A stretch of 64,000 bases of DNA from Paenibacillus_D tarimensis_A (GTDB lineage: Bacteria > Bacillota > Bacilli > Paenibacillales > Paenibacillaceae). Each line of letters opens with the position of its first letter. Position 1 is the first letter of the stretch. The position numbers and the translations under genes are program-made. Location of the stretch: NCBI GenBank assembly GCA_041281825.1, contig CP166298.1, positions 4,712,001 to 4,776,000 on the forward strand. The letters run 5' to 3'. Of the stretch, positions 8,085-17,037 are shown piece after piece. The notes under the pieces were generated by a model. That model searched no databases. It was not told the origin of the DNA and was given only the letters and a program-made list of their open reading frames with translations.

Positions 8085-8514
8085 CATGCATAATTTCATG
8101 GTGATCAAGCATTCGGTAATCCGGCACTTTTAGCTCCTATCCCCACCGATCACAAGAACGGTGCTTGCATATAGATCTGGTTACCCGTCGCTTTTGTTCA
8201 CTATCCCCACCGATCAGAGACGGCGGGGGAGCGTGGATGTAAGTACCCGCTGGACCGTTATCAAACATAGCCAAAGCGCTTTATGCTCCATGATCCCCAC
8301 ATTCAGAAAATAAGCACTTGGTTCTGAACGAAGGGGAGAGTGAACGGAAGTGCGCGGTAGACCTTTATCAACCACAGCCTTTGCTTCATGCTCCATTACC
8401 CCAACATTCAGAAAATAAGCTCTTGGTTCTGAACGAAGGGGAGAGTGAACGGACCTGCACGGTAGACCTTTATCAACCACAGCCATGCGCTTCATGGTTT
8501 ATTATCCCTACCGT
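8085..8514. repeat. Degenerate tandem repeats between guaA promoter and the transglutaminase gene
   Basis: Two well-matched units of 105 bases start at 8301 and 8406. Both contain ATTCAGAAAATAAGC, TTGGTTCTGAACGAAGG and GGTAGACCTTTATCAACCA. Upstream are older, diverged units with the recurring CTATCCCCACCGATCA (8137 and 8201, 64 bases apart). The open frames through this block are a by-product of the repetition; none has a credible ribosome site. The last unit runs up to the stop of the transglutaminase gene. Confidence 0.85.
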
Positions 8515-11019
8515 TCATGAAGTGGGAGCGCTCTGCTTACTACGGAGCTTTCCGCCTTCCATAAGCGGGACAATCGTCGCAGCCAGCTTATCCGGCGGCA
8601 GAGGCGGCCATTCACTGCCGAAACGCGCTTGCTCGTCCCAGCGGAGAAACTCCGCCAGCCGCTGGCTTACATCCGCCGGGAGCTTCAACGATCCGGCGTA
8701 CTCACGCGCTGTCATGGCCGGAGGCCTCTCCCCGTGGCGGCGGTATAACAGCCGCCAGCAAGGGTCTGCCACGGACAGGAAGCGCACCCGCGTTTCACGG
8801 CCGGAAGCGTACGCCCGGCCGTATCGGCGCAGTGCCAGCGCGAGCGCGATACGCGCGCGCTTGCGCCATGCCGCGGCCAGCGCGGCGCAGGCCAGCATCG
8901 CTGTGCCTGCTGCGATGCCCGCCCGCAAGCGGGCCGCGGGATCCGCGGCGGCGGCTGCGAGCCGCTCGCCCGCGCCCAGCGCCCGATCCGCGAGGGCTAC
9001 TGCCCCTCGCGGCAGCGCTCCGGCGGCCTGCAGCGCGGCCGCCTGCAATTGCGCGTACGCCCGGCCGGCCATGCCGCCGAGCGCCCGCGTGCCCGCCGCA
9101 TCGGCCTGCGGCACCGATGCGGCATCGCCGCCGGCCGCCGTGCCGTCGGCGGCCGCGTCTTGCCCGGCTGCGGAAGCCGACGCAGCCGTGGCGATCCCCC
9201 CGCCGTCATAACCCGGCGTCGGATCGAACGGAACCCATCCCGCTCCAGGGAAATAGACTTCCACCCATGCGTGGGCATCCCGGTTGCGGACAATGTAACG
9301 CTGCCCGGCTTGCACCTCTTCCCTCTCACGCAGACTGAGTGTCTCATCACCGTCCTGCCGGATCTCCGTTACACCCGGTGCGAACCCTTTCACCCAGCGT
9401 GCGGGAATTCCTTGTGTCCGCAGCATCACAACCATCGCCGTCGAGAAATGGACACAATAGCCTTTCCGCTGCTCGAAAAGAAAATGATCGACAAAATCCG
9501 CATGATCATCATCCGGAACTTGAGTATCGTCCAATGTATATGTATAACTGCTCCGCAGATAGCTTTCAACCGCCTGCGTTTTCGCAAGCCGGCTGACTCC
9601 GGCTTTTGCCGTTAGCTGATCCGACAGCTCTTTTACCCGGTCAGGTAAGCCCTGCGGAAGCTGTAAATAAGCTTCCTTAATCTCCTGCGGATCGGTCCCG
9701 CCATAATCGGCATCTAATTCCTCCAGCCATTCCGGCTTGAACACCGCCGATTCAATCGTATAAGAAACAATTTTCAAATCGTCTCCCGGCGGAAACAATG
9801 CGTCACCAGCTTCCTCACTGCGGTACGTTTGAACGGTCCTCTCCGGTTCCGCTGCCGACAACCGGACTACCTTTCCGTCCGTTCCGCCGGCAAACAGCGG
9901 CAAACCGCTCACCGGCCGGGCCATACGGACGGATTGACGGATCAGCCTTGTGCCGCTTCCGGGCCGCTCCCAACCAACTGTCTCATCCGCTCTATCTTCG
10001 ACCGGCAATAGTACCTTTTCCGAGGCAGACTGCGTCCATCCCCGGCCATCATACGTATCTCTCGTTTCGCCGCGCCAATAAACGGGTACAGGCGAAACAC
10101 CGGTGAAAATAACCGTGTCGTCAATCGATAACGGCCCGCCGAGCCGACTGCTGTCCATTCCATAACCCGTCATCGCAGGCTCCGTCCCTGAGGCAAGGCT
10201 TCCGGCAATGGAAGACGTACCAGCGCTCCATGCCGCCAGTTCCCATTGTCCCGCTTTCATCCAATCGGCCGGCCATGCGACCGGTACCGTCTGCCTCGGC
10301 TTTTCGAGCGAGGCGCCATAACCGGCCGCAAGCAGTACCGTCGCACAGGCCAAGCCGGCCGCCCACCATCGAAGCGGCCAAGCTTTAAGCAGCTCGGCGG
10401 GTTTGACCCGCATCGCTCCGCTTCCATACCGCCGCACGACACGAAAATACGTCATAAGGACGGTCAACAGCAGCCCTTCGAAAGCGGCGCGCATCATACC
10501 TGCAAATACATCCGCCCCCGTCAGCCAATGAACGGCCAGTAAATATGAAATTGTCAGCGCAGCCAGCCCCGGTCCCCAATATCTGGACCATATGAGCGCC
10601 TGAAGCGCGGAAGCAAGCATCGACATGCCGCTAAACAACAGCAATGTCCGCAATTCACCGGATAACAGTCCGCTTCCCCGGGCGATCGTCCGCCCATCCT
10701 CAAACAGCGAGCCTGCAAGACGCGAAGGCCAGGAGACAGGATCGGTCCCGCTGTAAAATAACCACATGACGCCGATAGTGCACATTATCCCGTTCAGCAG
10801 AAGCGAGAGCCACCACGAAGGGAGAGTTGTCCCGATCGCAAGCGCGAAGCCGATGACGGTTATTAAAGGGCCTAACCGGTATAATTCCGTCCAATGCCTG
10901 AAAGCTTCAAGCGCCAGCACCCACTCCGCCAGCAATCCGAACAAAAGAACGCTAGTCACGACACGAATCGCTGCCGGCAAAAAAAGCATGTCAGCCGGCA
11001 GGCTGCGGTTATGATGCAT
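8515..11019 (-). CDS. Membrane transglutaminase-like protein (TgpA/DUF3488 type)
   Basis: The product has 834 residues. Six or so membrane helices fill residues 1-225, followed by an extracytoplasmic region. A transglutaminase core carries the Cys in RKGYCVHFSTAMVVMLR near 520 and the His-Asp in DAHAWVEVYFPGAGWVPFDPTPG near 585. A C-terminal segment resembling the DUF4129 tail ends the protein. Residues about 610-720 are an Ala-rich stretch encoded by DNA much richer in GC than the flanks. This is the third gene of a MoxR / DUF58 / transglutaminase set; its start overlaps the end of the DUF58 gene. The family has a cysteine-protease-like fold; the substrate is unknown. Confidence 0.9.
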   Translation of the reverse strand: MHHNRSLPADMLFLPAAIRVVTSVLLFGLLAEWVLALEAFRHWTELYRLGPLITVIGFALAIGTTLPSWWLSLLLNGIMCTIGVMWLFYSGTDPVSWPSRLAGSLFEDGRTIARGSGLLSGELRTLLLFSGMSMLASALQALIWSRYWGPGLAALTISYLLAVHWLTGADVFAGMMRAAFEGLLLTVLMTYFRVVRRYGSGAMRVKPAELLKAWPLRWWAAGLACATVLLAAGYGASLEKPRQTVPVAWPADWMKAGQWELAAWSAGTSSIAGSLASGTEPAMTGYGMDSSRLGGPLSIDDTVIFTGVSPVPVYWRGETRDTYDGRGWTQSASEKVLLPVEDRADETVGWERPGSGTRLIRQSVRMARPVSGLPLFAGGTDGKVVRLSAAEPERTVQTYRSEEAGDALFPPGDDLKIVSYTIESAVFKPEWLEELDADYGGTDPQEIKEAYLQLPQGLPDRVKELSDQLTAKAGVSRLAKTQAVESYLRSSYTYTLDDTQVPDDDHADFVDHFLFEQRKGYCVHFSTAMVVMLRTQGIPARWVKGFAPGVTEIRQDGDETLSLREREEVQAGQRYIVRNRDAHAWVEVYFPGAGWVPFDPTPGYDGGGIATAASASAAGQDAAADGTAAGGDAASVPQADAAGTRALGGMAGRAYAQLQAAALQAAGALPRGAVALADRALGAGERLAAAAADPAARLRAGIAAGTAMLACAALAAAWRKRARIALALALRRYGRAYASGRETRVRFLSVADPCWRLLYRRHGERPPAMTAREYAGSLKLPADVSQRLAEFLRWDEQARFGSEWPPLPPDKLAATIVPLMEGGKLRSKQSAPTS

Positions 11020-12295
11020 CCGTCATCCCTCCCTCCAACGCTTCGGTTAACGGAACTTCTCCTTCAGGCAGCATCCATAACCGTATGCGGCAGCCGCAGC
11101 TTTCCCATACCCGTATTCGTTCGCGAAGCGAATACGCCGGTGTTTTGCCGCCTGCCGTCAGCCACAGCTCAAGACGGCATCCCCGCGAAGCCGCAAATTG
11201 CGCTAACGCCTTCCAATCCCCGCTCCCCGCTGACACGCATATGATCGTTGCGCCTCGCGGCACCGATTTCAATGCATTAAAGGCCGCTTCATCAGCAGGC
11301 CGACCGCTGTCCGCCTTTAACCTGGCCATTTGAACGGCTGCCCGCGCCAAATAACGGCCCGGCCGCTCTCTTCCCGACCTAAGGGCATCTTTTCCATGCG
11401 CATCGTACAATAGCAGCACACCGGCTCCTTCGACGAGCGATTGCCGGGCCCCCCATAAGGCTCTGCTCACACAAGCGTCAAACAGCCGGCTGTTATTCCC
11501 ATAGGAGGACACTGAACGATCCAACACAATGATACGTTCAACCGGCGCTGCCGGCGTTTCGGTGCGGATGTGCCAGCCCCGCCCTTTGGCCATGCTCCGC
11601 CAATCCAAGCACCGCAGCGGATCGCCCGCCGCATATGCCCGGAGATCATGTCCCGAACCGGGGCGCAACCCGGTACCTTTCGTGCCTTCATTCTCTCCGG
11701 CAGTTGAGAGCAACTTCCGTCCGGCCCCGTTAACCTTCGGTGAAGACCAGACCCACCGCCCGGCCTGATTATCTTCGCGAATCGGTTCCGGCAGAACCAG
11801 TGTCCGGCTCTCGCAAGCAATAGACACCTGCCTGGTGATCAGTCCGAACATGTCACCGACCGTGACGTGAACTGCGCAAAACAGCAGCTCCCCCCGCCGC
11901 AACGGCCGCAGAACATACTGCAGCGTAAACTCCCTGCTGAACCAGGGCAGCACCACCCTCCGGTATTCGACCGGTTTTTCTCCGGGGTTCGTTTCATTTT
12001 TCGCTTCATCTTTGACAGCTATCCAGACCATAGGAACGATAAATGACGAGCGAACCGTTAGCTCCACCCCTAGCTCGCCCCCGGAAACCGGACTGTCCTG
12101 CAGAAGTTTCCGCAGCACTTGTACCTTTCGGATTGATATCAGCGGCGCGCTGATACTCAGGAGCAGCATTCCGGCAATAACGATGAACGCGAACCATTCC
12201 ACAGCTCCGCCGCGCATCCATACGCCGGCAGCCAGGCTGCCCAGCAGCAAGCCTAACACCACCCAGGCAAGCATCCTTTTTCCATTGCCCTTCAT
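11009..12295 (-). CDS. DUF58 domain protein
   Basis: The product has 428 residues. Two membrane helices lie in the first 50 residues. The DUF58 core DLRAYAAGDPLRCLDWRSMAKG is near residue 225, followed by a von Willebrand A-like fold (IIVLDRSVSSYGN, VLLLYDAHG). DUF58 proteins are found beside MoxR ATPases and are thought to be their client or adaptor. The start overlaps the moxR stop by four bases and the end overlaps the transglutaminase gene, so the three are co-translated. The role is inferred from the gene set. Confidence 0.88.
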   Translation of the reverse strand: MKGNGKRMLAWVVLGLLLGSLAAGVWMRGGAVEWFAFIVIAGMLLLSISAPLISIRKVQVLRKLLQDSPVSGGELGVELTVRSSFIVPMVWIAVKDEAKNETNPGEKPVEYRRVVLPWFSREFTLQYVLRPLRRGELLFCAVHVTVGDMFGLITRQVSIACESRTLVLPEPIREDNQAGRWVWSSPKVNGAGRKLLSTAGENEGTKGTGLRPGSGHDLRAYAAGDPLRCLDWRSMAKGRGWHIRTETPAAPVERIIVLDRSVSSYGNNSRLFDACVSRALWGARQSLVEGAGVLLLYDAHGKDALRSGRERPGRYLARAAVQMARLKADSGRPADEAAFNALKSVPRGATIICVSAGSGDWKALAQFAASRGCRLELWLTAGGKTPAYSLRERIRVWESCGCRIRLWMLPEGEVPLTEALEGGMTDAS

Positions 12296-13314
12296 CGTCT
12301 GCGCCCCGTTCCCGAAGCTTGGGCCGGCAATGGCTGCCTGGTAAGAATCCGCTCCAATACGTCGGCCTGTCCGTCCGACCCTTCCAGTTCAGGACGCAGT
12401 ACAAGCCGGTGCAGCAGCACGGCGGAAGCCGTAGTCTTCAAATCATCGGGCAGCACAAACCCCCGGCCTTCTATGTATGCCTTTGCCTGCGCCGCGCGGA
12501 CCCAGTCCCGGGAAGCGCGCGGACTTGCGCCGAGTACAAGCTCCGGCGCCTTGCGGGTAGCTGCCGCTGCTTCCACGACATAAGCAAACAGCGATTCATG
12601 CACATGAACCTTCCTGGCCGCTAGCTGCAAAGCCGCCCATTCCTCGGGCAAAACGACCGGACGAAGCAGCTCCAGCGGGCCGGGGCCGTTATCCGCGGCA
12701 AGCATGCGAATCTCGTCCGACGCGGCAGGATAGCCGATCGACAGACGCATCATAAACCGGTCCAGCTGCGCTTCCGGCAGCGGATATGTGCCCTCGTCGC
12801 GCAGCGGATTTTGCGTTGCGATCAGCATAAACGGCTCCGGAAGCCGCCTGGTTATACCGTCGGCGGACACGCTCCGTTCCTCCATCGCTTCAAGCAGCGC
12901 CGACTGCGTGCGCGGCGTCGTCCGGTTCATTTCATCGGCGAGGACAACATTGCACATAATCGGACCGGGACGAAATATGAAATCGCCCCGCTTCGCGTCC
13001 CATACCATGCCTCCGGTCACATCGGACGGCTGCATATCCGGCGTAAACTGTATTCTCGCAAACTCTCCACCGATCACTTTCGCAAACGCCCGGGCCAGCA
13101 TCGTTTTGCCGACGCCCGGTACATCCTCCAGCAGCAAATGGCCTCCGCCGAGCAGTGTCGTCATCGCAAGCGTTACTGTCTCCTGCTTGCCCAGCAGCAC
13201 CGAATCGATCTTGCTTCGCACACGCTGCAGCAGCCGATGCGAAACTTCAGGTTCAATTCTATCTTCTATCATTCCGTTTAATGCATGATTGGGCGAAAAC
13301 TCTGCCATTCCCAT
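12292..13314 (-). CDS. MoxR family AAA ATPase
   Basis: The product has 340 residues. Walker A EDVPGVGKT lies near residue 60, Walker B VLADEMNRTTPRTQSALLEAMEER follows, then sensor 1 FMLIATQNP and the ASPRASRDWVRAAQAKA segment typical of MoxR. MoxR ATPases act as chaperones for metal or enzyme maturation and are usually transcribed with DUF58 proteins, as here. The ATG chosen lies nine bases after GGGAGG; a TTG three codons earlier abuts that site and is less likely. It is the first gene of the operon. Confidence 0.93.
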   Translation of the reverse strand: MGMAEFSPNHALNGMIEDRIEPEVSHRLLQRVRSKIDSVLLGKQETVTLAMTTLLGGGHLLLEDVPGVGKTMLARAFAKVIGGEFARIQFTPDMQPSDVTGGMVWDAKRGDFIFRPGPIMCNVVLADEMNRTTPRTQSALLEAMEERSVSADGITRRLPEPFMLIATQNPLRDEGTYPLPEAQLDRFMMRLSIGYPAASDEIRMLAADNGPGPLELLRPVVLPEEWAALQLAARKVHVHESLFAYVVEAAAATRKAPELVLGASPRASRDWVRAAQAKAYIEGRGFVLPDDLKTTASAVLLHRLVLRPELEGSDGQADVLERILTRQPLPAQASGTGRRR

Positions 13315-13479
13315 TGTTTTCAACCTCCCGACAAGGATTCTATCAACTATTGTCGCCAGATCCGCCTTCTTTTAGACGTGATAGAATCTCTTCGAGACAA
13401 GGGACAACAAGCCGATCCTGCGACGGATAGATTACCTTGACATAAAGCCATAATAACGTTATCCCCAAACGTGGAGGTG

Positions 13480-13617
13480 ATGGATATCAATATTATGGAT
13501 GGAATGGATGCCGCGCGATTTAATTCAGCCAACCCGCATCAGAAGAACAAAGAGGAAAAATTAAAGAAAAATGAGAAAGAAATGCCGATGGTGCTGCGTA
13601 ATTTTAATAACAAATGA
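13480..13617 (+). CDS. Small charged hypothetical protein, 45 residues
   Basis: The frame runs from ATG at GTGGAGGTGATGG to TGA and ends in a Lys/Glu-rich tail (QKNKEEKLKKNEKEMPMVL). The first ATG sits very close to GGAGG and a second in-frame ATG lies 15 bases on, so the start is uncertain. TTGACA at about 13437 could be the -35 of its promoter. A bidirectional terminator follows the stop at once. It is divergent from moxR. I do not recognise the family; the ribosome site, composition and terminator make it a plausible real gene. Confidence 0.55.
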   Translation: MDINIMDGMDAARFNSANPHQKNKEEKLKKNEKEMPMVLRNFNNK

Positions 13618-13646
13618 AAAAAAGAGCACCTTTGCCAAAGGTGCTC
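13617..13646. terminator. Bidirectional terminator between small ORF and bcp
   Basis: GAGCACCTTT and AAAGGTGCTC form a ten-pair stem with three loop bases. A run of T follows on the minus strand, serving bcp, and the stem also lies directly after the plus-strand small gene. Confidence 0.85.
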
Positions 13647-13660
13647 CCAATCATAACTGC

Positions 13661-14134
13661 TTATTTTTTTAGATCCTTTAATGCCGCCAGCACCTGTTCG
13701 ATGTGGCCCTTCAGCTTTACGTTCCGCCATTCGCGCACCAGCTTTCCTTTCTCGTTGACGAGGAAGGTGGAGCGTACGATACCCATATATTCGCGCCCGT
13801 ACAGCTTTTTCAGCTGCCAGACGCCGTACTTCTCGCACACCTTGTGGTTCGTGTCCGCCAGCAGCATAAAAGGAAGCTCGTACTTTTCAATAAATTTCTG
13901 ATGCGACTTGACATCGTCCGTGCTAATCCCAAGGACAACGGCATTTGCCGCTTCTATCTCCGGATGAACGTCGCGGAATTCGCACGATTGCTGCGTGCAC
14001 GTCGGCGTGTTGTCTTTCGGGTAGAAATACAATACCACACGCTTGCCGCGGAAATCCCGAATCGATACCTTCTCGCCCGTTGAAGCCGGTAATGTAAAAT
14101 CGGGCACGACCCGCCCTGTTATCAATTCAGCCAT
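13661..14134 (-). CDS. bcp: Thiol peroxidase of the Bcp/PrxQ peroxiredoxin family
   Basis: The product has 157 residues, the usual PrxQ length. The peroxidatic Cys is C46 in PTCTQQSCEFRD, with the resolving Cys five residues on (C51), the PrxQ arrangement. YFYPKDNTPTC and the later GVWQLKKLYGREYMGIVRSTFLV are family blocks. It reduces hydroperoxides in the cytoplasm using thioredoxin. It is a single gene ending in the bidirectional terminator. Confidence 0.95.
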   Translation of the reverse strand: MAELITGRVVPDFTLPASTGEKVSIRDFRGKRVVLYFYPKDNTPTCTQQSCEFRDVHPEIEAANAVVLGISTDDVKSHQKFIEKYELPFMLLADTNHKVCEKYGVWQLKKLYGREYMGIVRSTFLVNEKGKLVREWRNVKLKGHIEQVLAALKDLKK

Positions 14135-14234
14135 GTTTGTCTCACCAACTGTTGTTTAATCAATCTATTTTCCAATTTCTGATTCGTACTTAGGATAGCA
14201 TAACCAGGGCGGCCGGACAATTTAATCCGGCCTG

Positions 14235-15026
14235 TCATGACCCTGCGCCGCGGTAACGCTTGACCCCGTGATTCCAGATCAGCAGACCGAGAGCTGCAAA
14301 CACAACACCGACGACAGGCGTCAAGAGCGCCATGGATGCTTCGTCCCCCCGCGTCCGGTCCAGGAAGTAAGAGGCCGGGTATACGCCGACGAACGCAAAC
14401 GGAATGACCCATGTTAAAATAAACCGGATAGCCTTGTTGTAAATACCTACCGGATAACGGCCATAATTCTGGATATTATACATCAGCGGCAGTATGCCCG
14501 TCGGCGCGTCGGAATAAAAGGCGATGGCCGTGAGGGATGTATAGACGCCGAAATAAATAAGCACCGAGCCGGCGATGAGCAGCAGCAATACGAGAAGATC
14601 CAGCGTATTCGCGGTAAGACCGAGCTGAAACCACGATACCGCCATAATAACCGCTCCGGCTAAAGATCCGATGAGCGACGGCGGATCCATATTTTCAAGC
14701 ATCACCTGCACCAGGTTGTGCGCCGGACGCGTCAGGACGCGGTCCATTTCCCCTTTTACGATATACCGTTCACTAAACCCCCACAAATTGAAGAAGCACC
14801 CGAAAATGCCGAAGGCAATCATAAAATAACCGTATACAAATACGACTTCCGCCTGCGTCCAGCCGTCCAGCGATTGCGTATGCTGAAAGACGATCAGTAT
14901 AAAGATCAGATTCATACCCTGGAACATCAAATCGGACAGCACTTCGATCCAGAAGTCGGCGCGGTAGGTCAATCGCGTTTTCGCATAATTTTTCAGATAC
15001 TCCCAAAATAACGTCGGATAAAACAT
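14235..15026 (-). CDS. ABC-2 type transporter permease (second permease)
   Basis: The product has 263 residues with six predicted membrane helices. It is the third gene of an ATPase / permease / permease operon. The sequence (FWIEVLSDLMFQGMNLIFILIVFQ, RVLTRPAHNLVQVMLENMDP, AIAFYSDAPTGILPLMYNIQNYGRYPVGIY) fits the DUF990/ABC-2 exporter permeases found in pairs beside a NatA-like ATPase. I start at the ATG nine bases after GGGAGG; an in-frame GTG directly after that site is less likely. Substrate unknown. Confidence 0.85.
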   Translation of the reverse strand: MFYPTLFWEYLKNYAKTRLTYRADFWIEVLSDLMFQGMNLIFILIVFQHTQSLDGWTQAEVVFVYGYFMIAFGIFGCFFNLWGFSERYIVKGEMDRVLTRPAHNLVQVMLENMDPPSLIGSLAGAVIMAVSWFQLGLTANTLDLLVLLLLIAGSVLIYFGVYTSLTAIAFYSDAPTGILPLMYNIQNYGRYPVGIYNKAIRFILTWVIPFAFVGVYPASYFLDRTRGDEASMALLTPVVGVVFAALGLLIWNHGVKRYRGAGS

Positions 15027-15031
15027 CCCGA

Positions 15032-15826
15032 TCACCCTCCCTGCACGAACAAACGGTAACGCGCCCGTCGCCATACCCACCAGATTGGCAGCAGCAGCAC
15101 CGCAAACCAGATCAGCTGCAAGCCAAGCACGCCGAACGCCTCGCTGCCTTCCGTCCTTCCGGTAAATACCGAGCTAGGCAAATAAGTTATCGCCTGGAAC
15201 GGCAGCCATTGCATGACCGCTTCCAGCCAGCCGGGGAAGAAAGAGATCGGTACGACGACACCGGAAAACAAATCCACCATCACCCGTTTCATCCGCATCA
15301 TGCCCTCGTTGTTTTCAACGAAAAAGGCGAACAGCCCCGTCAGCATATTAATCTGCGTGTTGATGAGAAAACTGAATGCCAGCATGATCAGGTACAGCGC
15401 CCATACGAGGGGATCGGCCGGCAGCTTGACGGGAAAGATCAGGCAGACGACAACCATACCCGGCACCATAAACAGCAGCAGCCGGAACAGTCCTTCGCCA
15501 AGCCCCTGCATCATTTTCACAAGCAAATACGAATAAGGCCGGATAAACTGAATCGCGACACTGCCGTCGCGAATTTCATTTGCGATTTCACGGTCGAGAT
15601 TATTAAAATAAAAAGCTCTTGCCATCCAGGAGACGGCAACATAAGTGGTCATTTGGGCGACTGTAAACCCAGCCAGCGTGGGCTGATCGCCGTAAATGGC
15701 CTGCCACAGAAAATAATACGCACCTATATTAATTGCGTAAATAATAATACCGCTGTAATAATTGACCCGATAAGCAAGCATCATTAGAAACCGGATGCGG
15801 ATCAAGTCGAGATAAGCGCTGTTCAT
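15032..15826 (-). CDS. ABC-2 type transporter permease (first permease)
   Basis: The product has 264 residues with six membrane helices. The EIRDGSVAIQFIRPYSYLLVKMMQGLGEGLFRLL segment is typical of the permeases of this exporter family, and the second permease has a matching RVLTRPAHNLVQVM block, as expected of a heterodimeric channel. The start overlaps the ATPase stop by four bases, so translation is coupled. Confidence 0.87.
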   Translation of the reverse strand: MNSAYLDLIRIRFLMMLAYRVNYYSGIIIYAINIGAYYFLWQAIYGDQPTLAGFTVAQMTTYVAVSWMARAFYFNNLDREIANEIRDGSVAIQFIRPYSYLLVKMMQGLGEGLFRLLLFMVPGMVVVCLIFPVKLPADPLVWALYLIMLAFSFLINTQINMLTGLFAFFVENNEGMMRMKRVMVDLFSGVVVPISFFPGWLEAVMQWLPFQAITYLPSSVFTGRTEGSEAFGVLGLQLIWFAVLLLPIWWVWRRARYRLFVQGG

Positions 15827-16827
15827 GAGGACACCTTCTCGGACTGGTATATTTCGCGCACGATCTCATCCGTATTCGTTTCGAATATTTTAATGTCGCG
15901 GATTTCCACCGCGCCGACAACGCGCGACAGCGCATCGGATACGTTGACCGCATTGGGAAGCCACATCGTCGCCGTGACATCGTTCTCCAGCTTCCAGTTC
16001 ACACCAAGCCCTTCCGTCAATTGCTCCAGCTTGTCCAAACGGGCATGATCGGCGAATTGAAACTGGACCTCGCGCCCTTTGCTCCATTTTTCCTTTAACA
16101 GATCAAGTCCGCCGTCGTAAATGATCCTGCCGTCATCCAGCATAATGACCCTGGAGCAAAGCGCCTCAATGTCCTGCAAATCGTGCGTCGTCAGCAAAAT
16201 CGTCGTCCCGTGTTCCCGGTTCAGCTGCTTTAAAAAATCTCGGATTTCCGTCTTGACGACTATATCGAGGCCGATTGTCGGCTCGTCCAGAAACAAGATC
16301 GACGGATTGTGCAGCAGCGACGCGACAAGCTCGCAGCGCATCCGCTGGCCAAGGCTAAGCTTCCGAACCGGCCGGTTAAGCAGCTCTCCAAGCTGCAGCC
16401 GTTCCACAAGCTCGTCCAGGCGGGCACGAAAATCGCGCTCCGGCACCTTGTACACCTTCCTTAATAGTTGAAAAGATTCAATGACGCCGATGTCCCACCA
16501 CAGCTGGCTGCGCTGCCCGAATACGACGCCGATTCCTTTAACGAATTTCTCTCTTTCCTTAAACGGTACAAATCCGTTCACTTGAATCCGCCCCGACGTC
16601 GGCACGAGAATGCCGGTCAGCATTTTGATCGTGGTCGATTTCCCTGCACCGTTCTCTCCGATATATCCGCAAATCTCGCCCTTTGGAATTTGGAAGGTGA
16701 TATCTCTGACCGCCGTTACTTCCGTATATTCCCGTTTGAAGAGGTCGCGCAGCGCGCCTCCTAGCCCCTCTCGGTTCTTCTGTACTTTGAACTTCTTCCT
16801 CAGAAGCTCAACATCGATCGCTAACAA
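15823..16827 (-). CDS. ABC transporter ATP-binding protein (ABC-2 exporter)
   Basis: The product has 334 residues. Walker A GENGAGKSTTIKML is near residue 57, the signature is LSLGQRMRCEL, Walker B is SILFLDEPTIGLD, and the H-loop is LLTTHDLQDIEALC. A C-terminal domain of about 90 residues follows, as in drug or polysaccharide exporters of the NatA/DrrA group. It drives the two permeases encoded next. The cargo cannot be told from sequence. Confidence 0.93.
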   Translation of the reverse strand: MLAIDVELLRKKFKVQKNREGLGGALRDLFKREYTEVTAVRDITFQIPKGEICGYIGENGAGKSTTIKMLTGILVPTSGRIQVNGFVPFKEREKFVKGIGVVFGQRSQLWWDIGVIESFQLLRKVYKVPERDFRARLDELVERLQLGELLNRPVRKLSLGQRMRCELVASLLHNPSILFLDEPTIGLDIVVKTEIRDFLKQLNREHGTTILLTTHDLQDIEALCSRVIMLDDGRIIYDGGLDLLKEKWSKGREVQFQFADHARLDKLEQLTEGLGVNWKLENDVTATMWLPNAVNVSDALSRVVGAVEIRDIKIFETNTDEIVREIYQSEKVSS

Positions 16828-17037
16828 ACCTCATTCTCCTCTCGCTTCGACATTTCCCGGGAAATCATGATATATTTCTAATATAGAGGGATTCCGCTTG
16901 CTAAGATATCGTCCGACAAATTATAATTTTATGATATGTAATGATACATGATCTTTTACGAACAAGCAAAACGGAGAAGCTGTCTTCCGACAGGCGATGA
17001 TTCGTTTTGCGGAATATGAAAGGATGAACGGAACTGA
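16828..17037. other. Divergent intergenic region between ABC operon and LCP gene
   Basis: This region must hold the promoters of the ABC operon and of the LCP gene. It is AT-rich (ATATTTCTAATATAG, TAATTTTATGATATG). I could not place either promoter with confidence. Confidence 0.4.

Noticed and set aside
8214..8495. 93-residue minus-strand frame with repeated DKGLP and VHSPLRSEP
   Set aside because: It follows the tandem DNA repeat; the repetition in protein is a consequence of the DNA units, and no ribosome site is seen.
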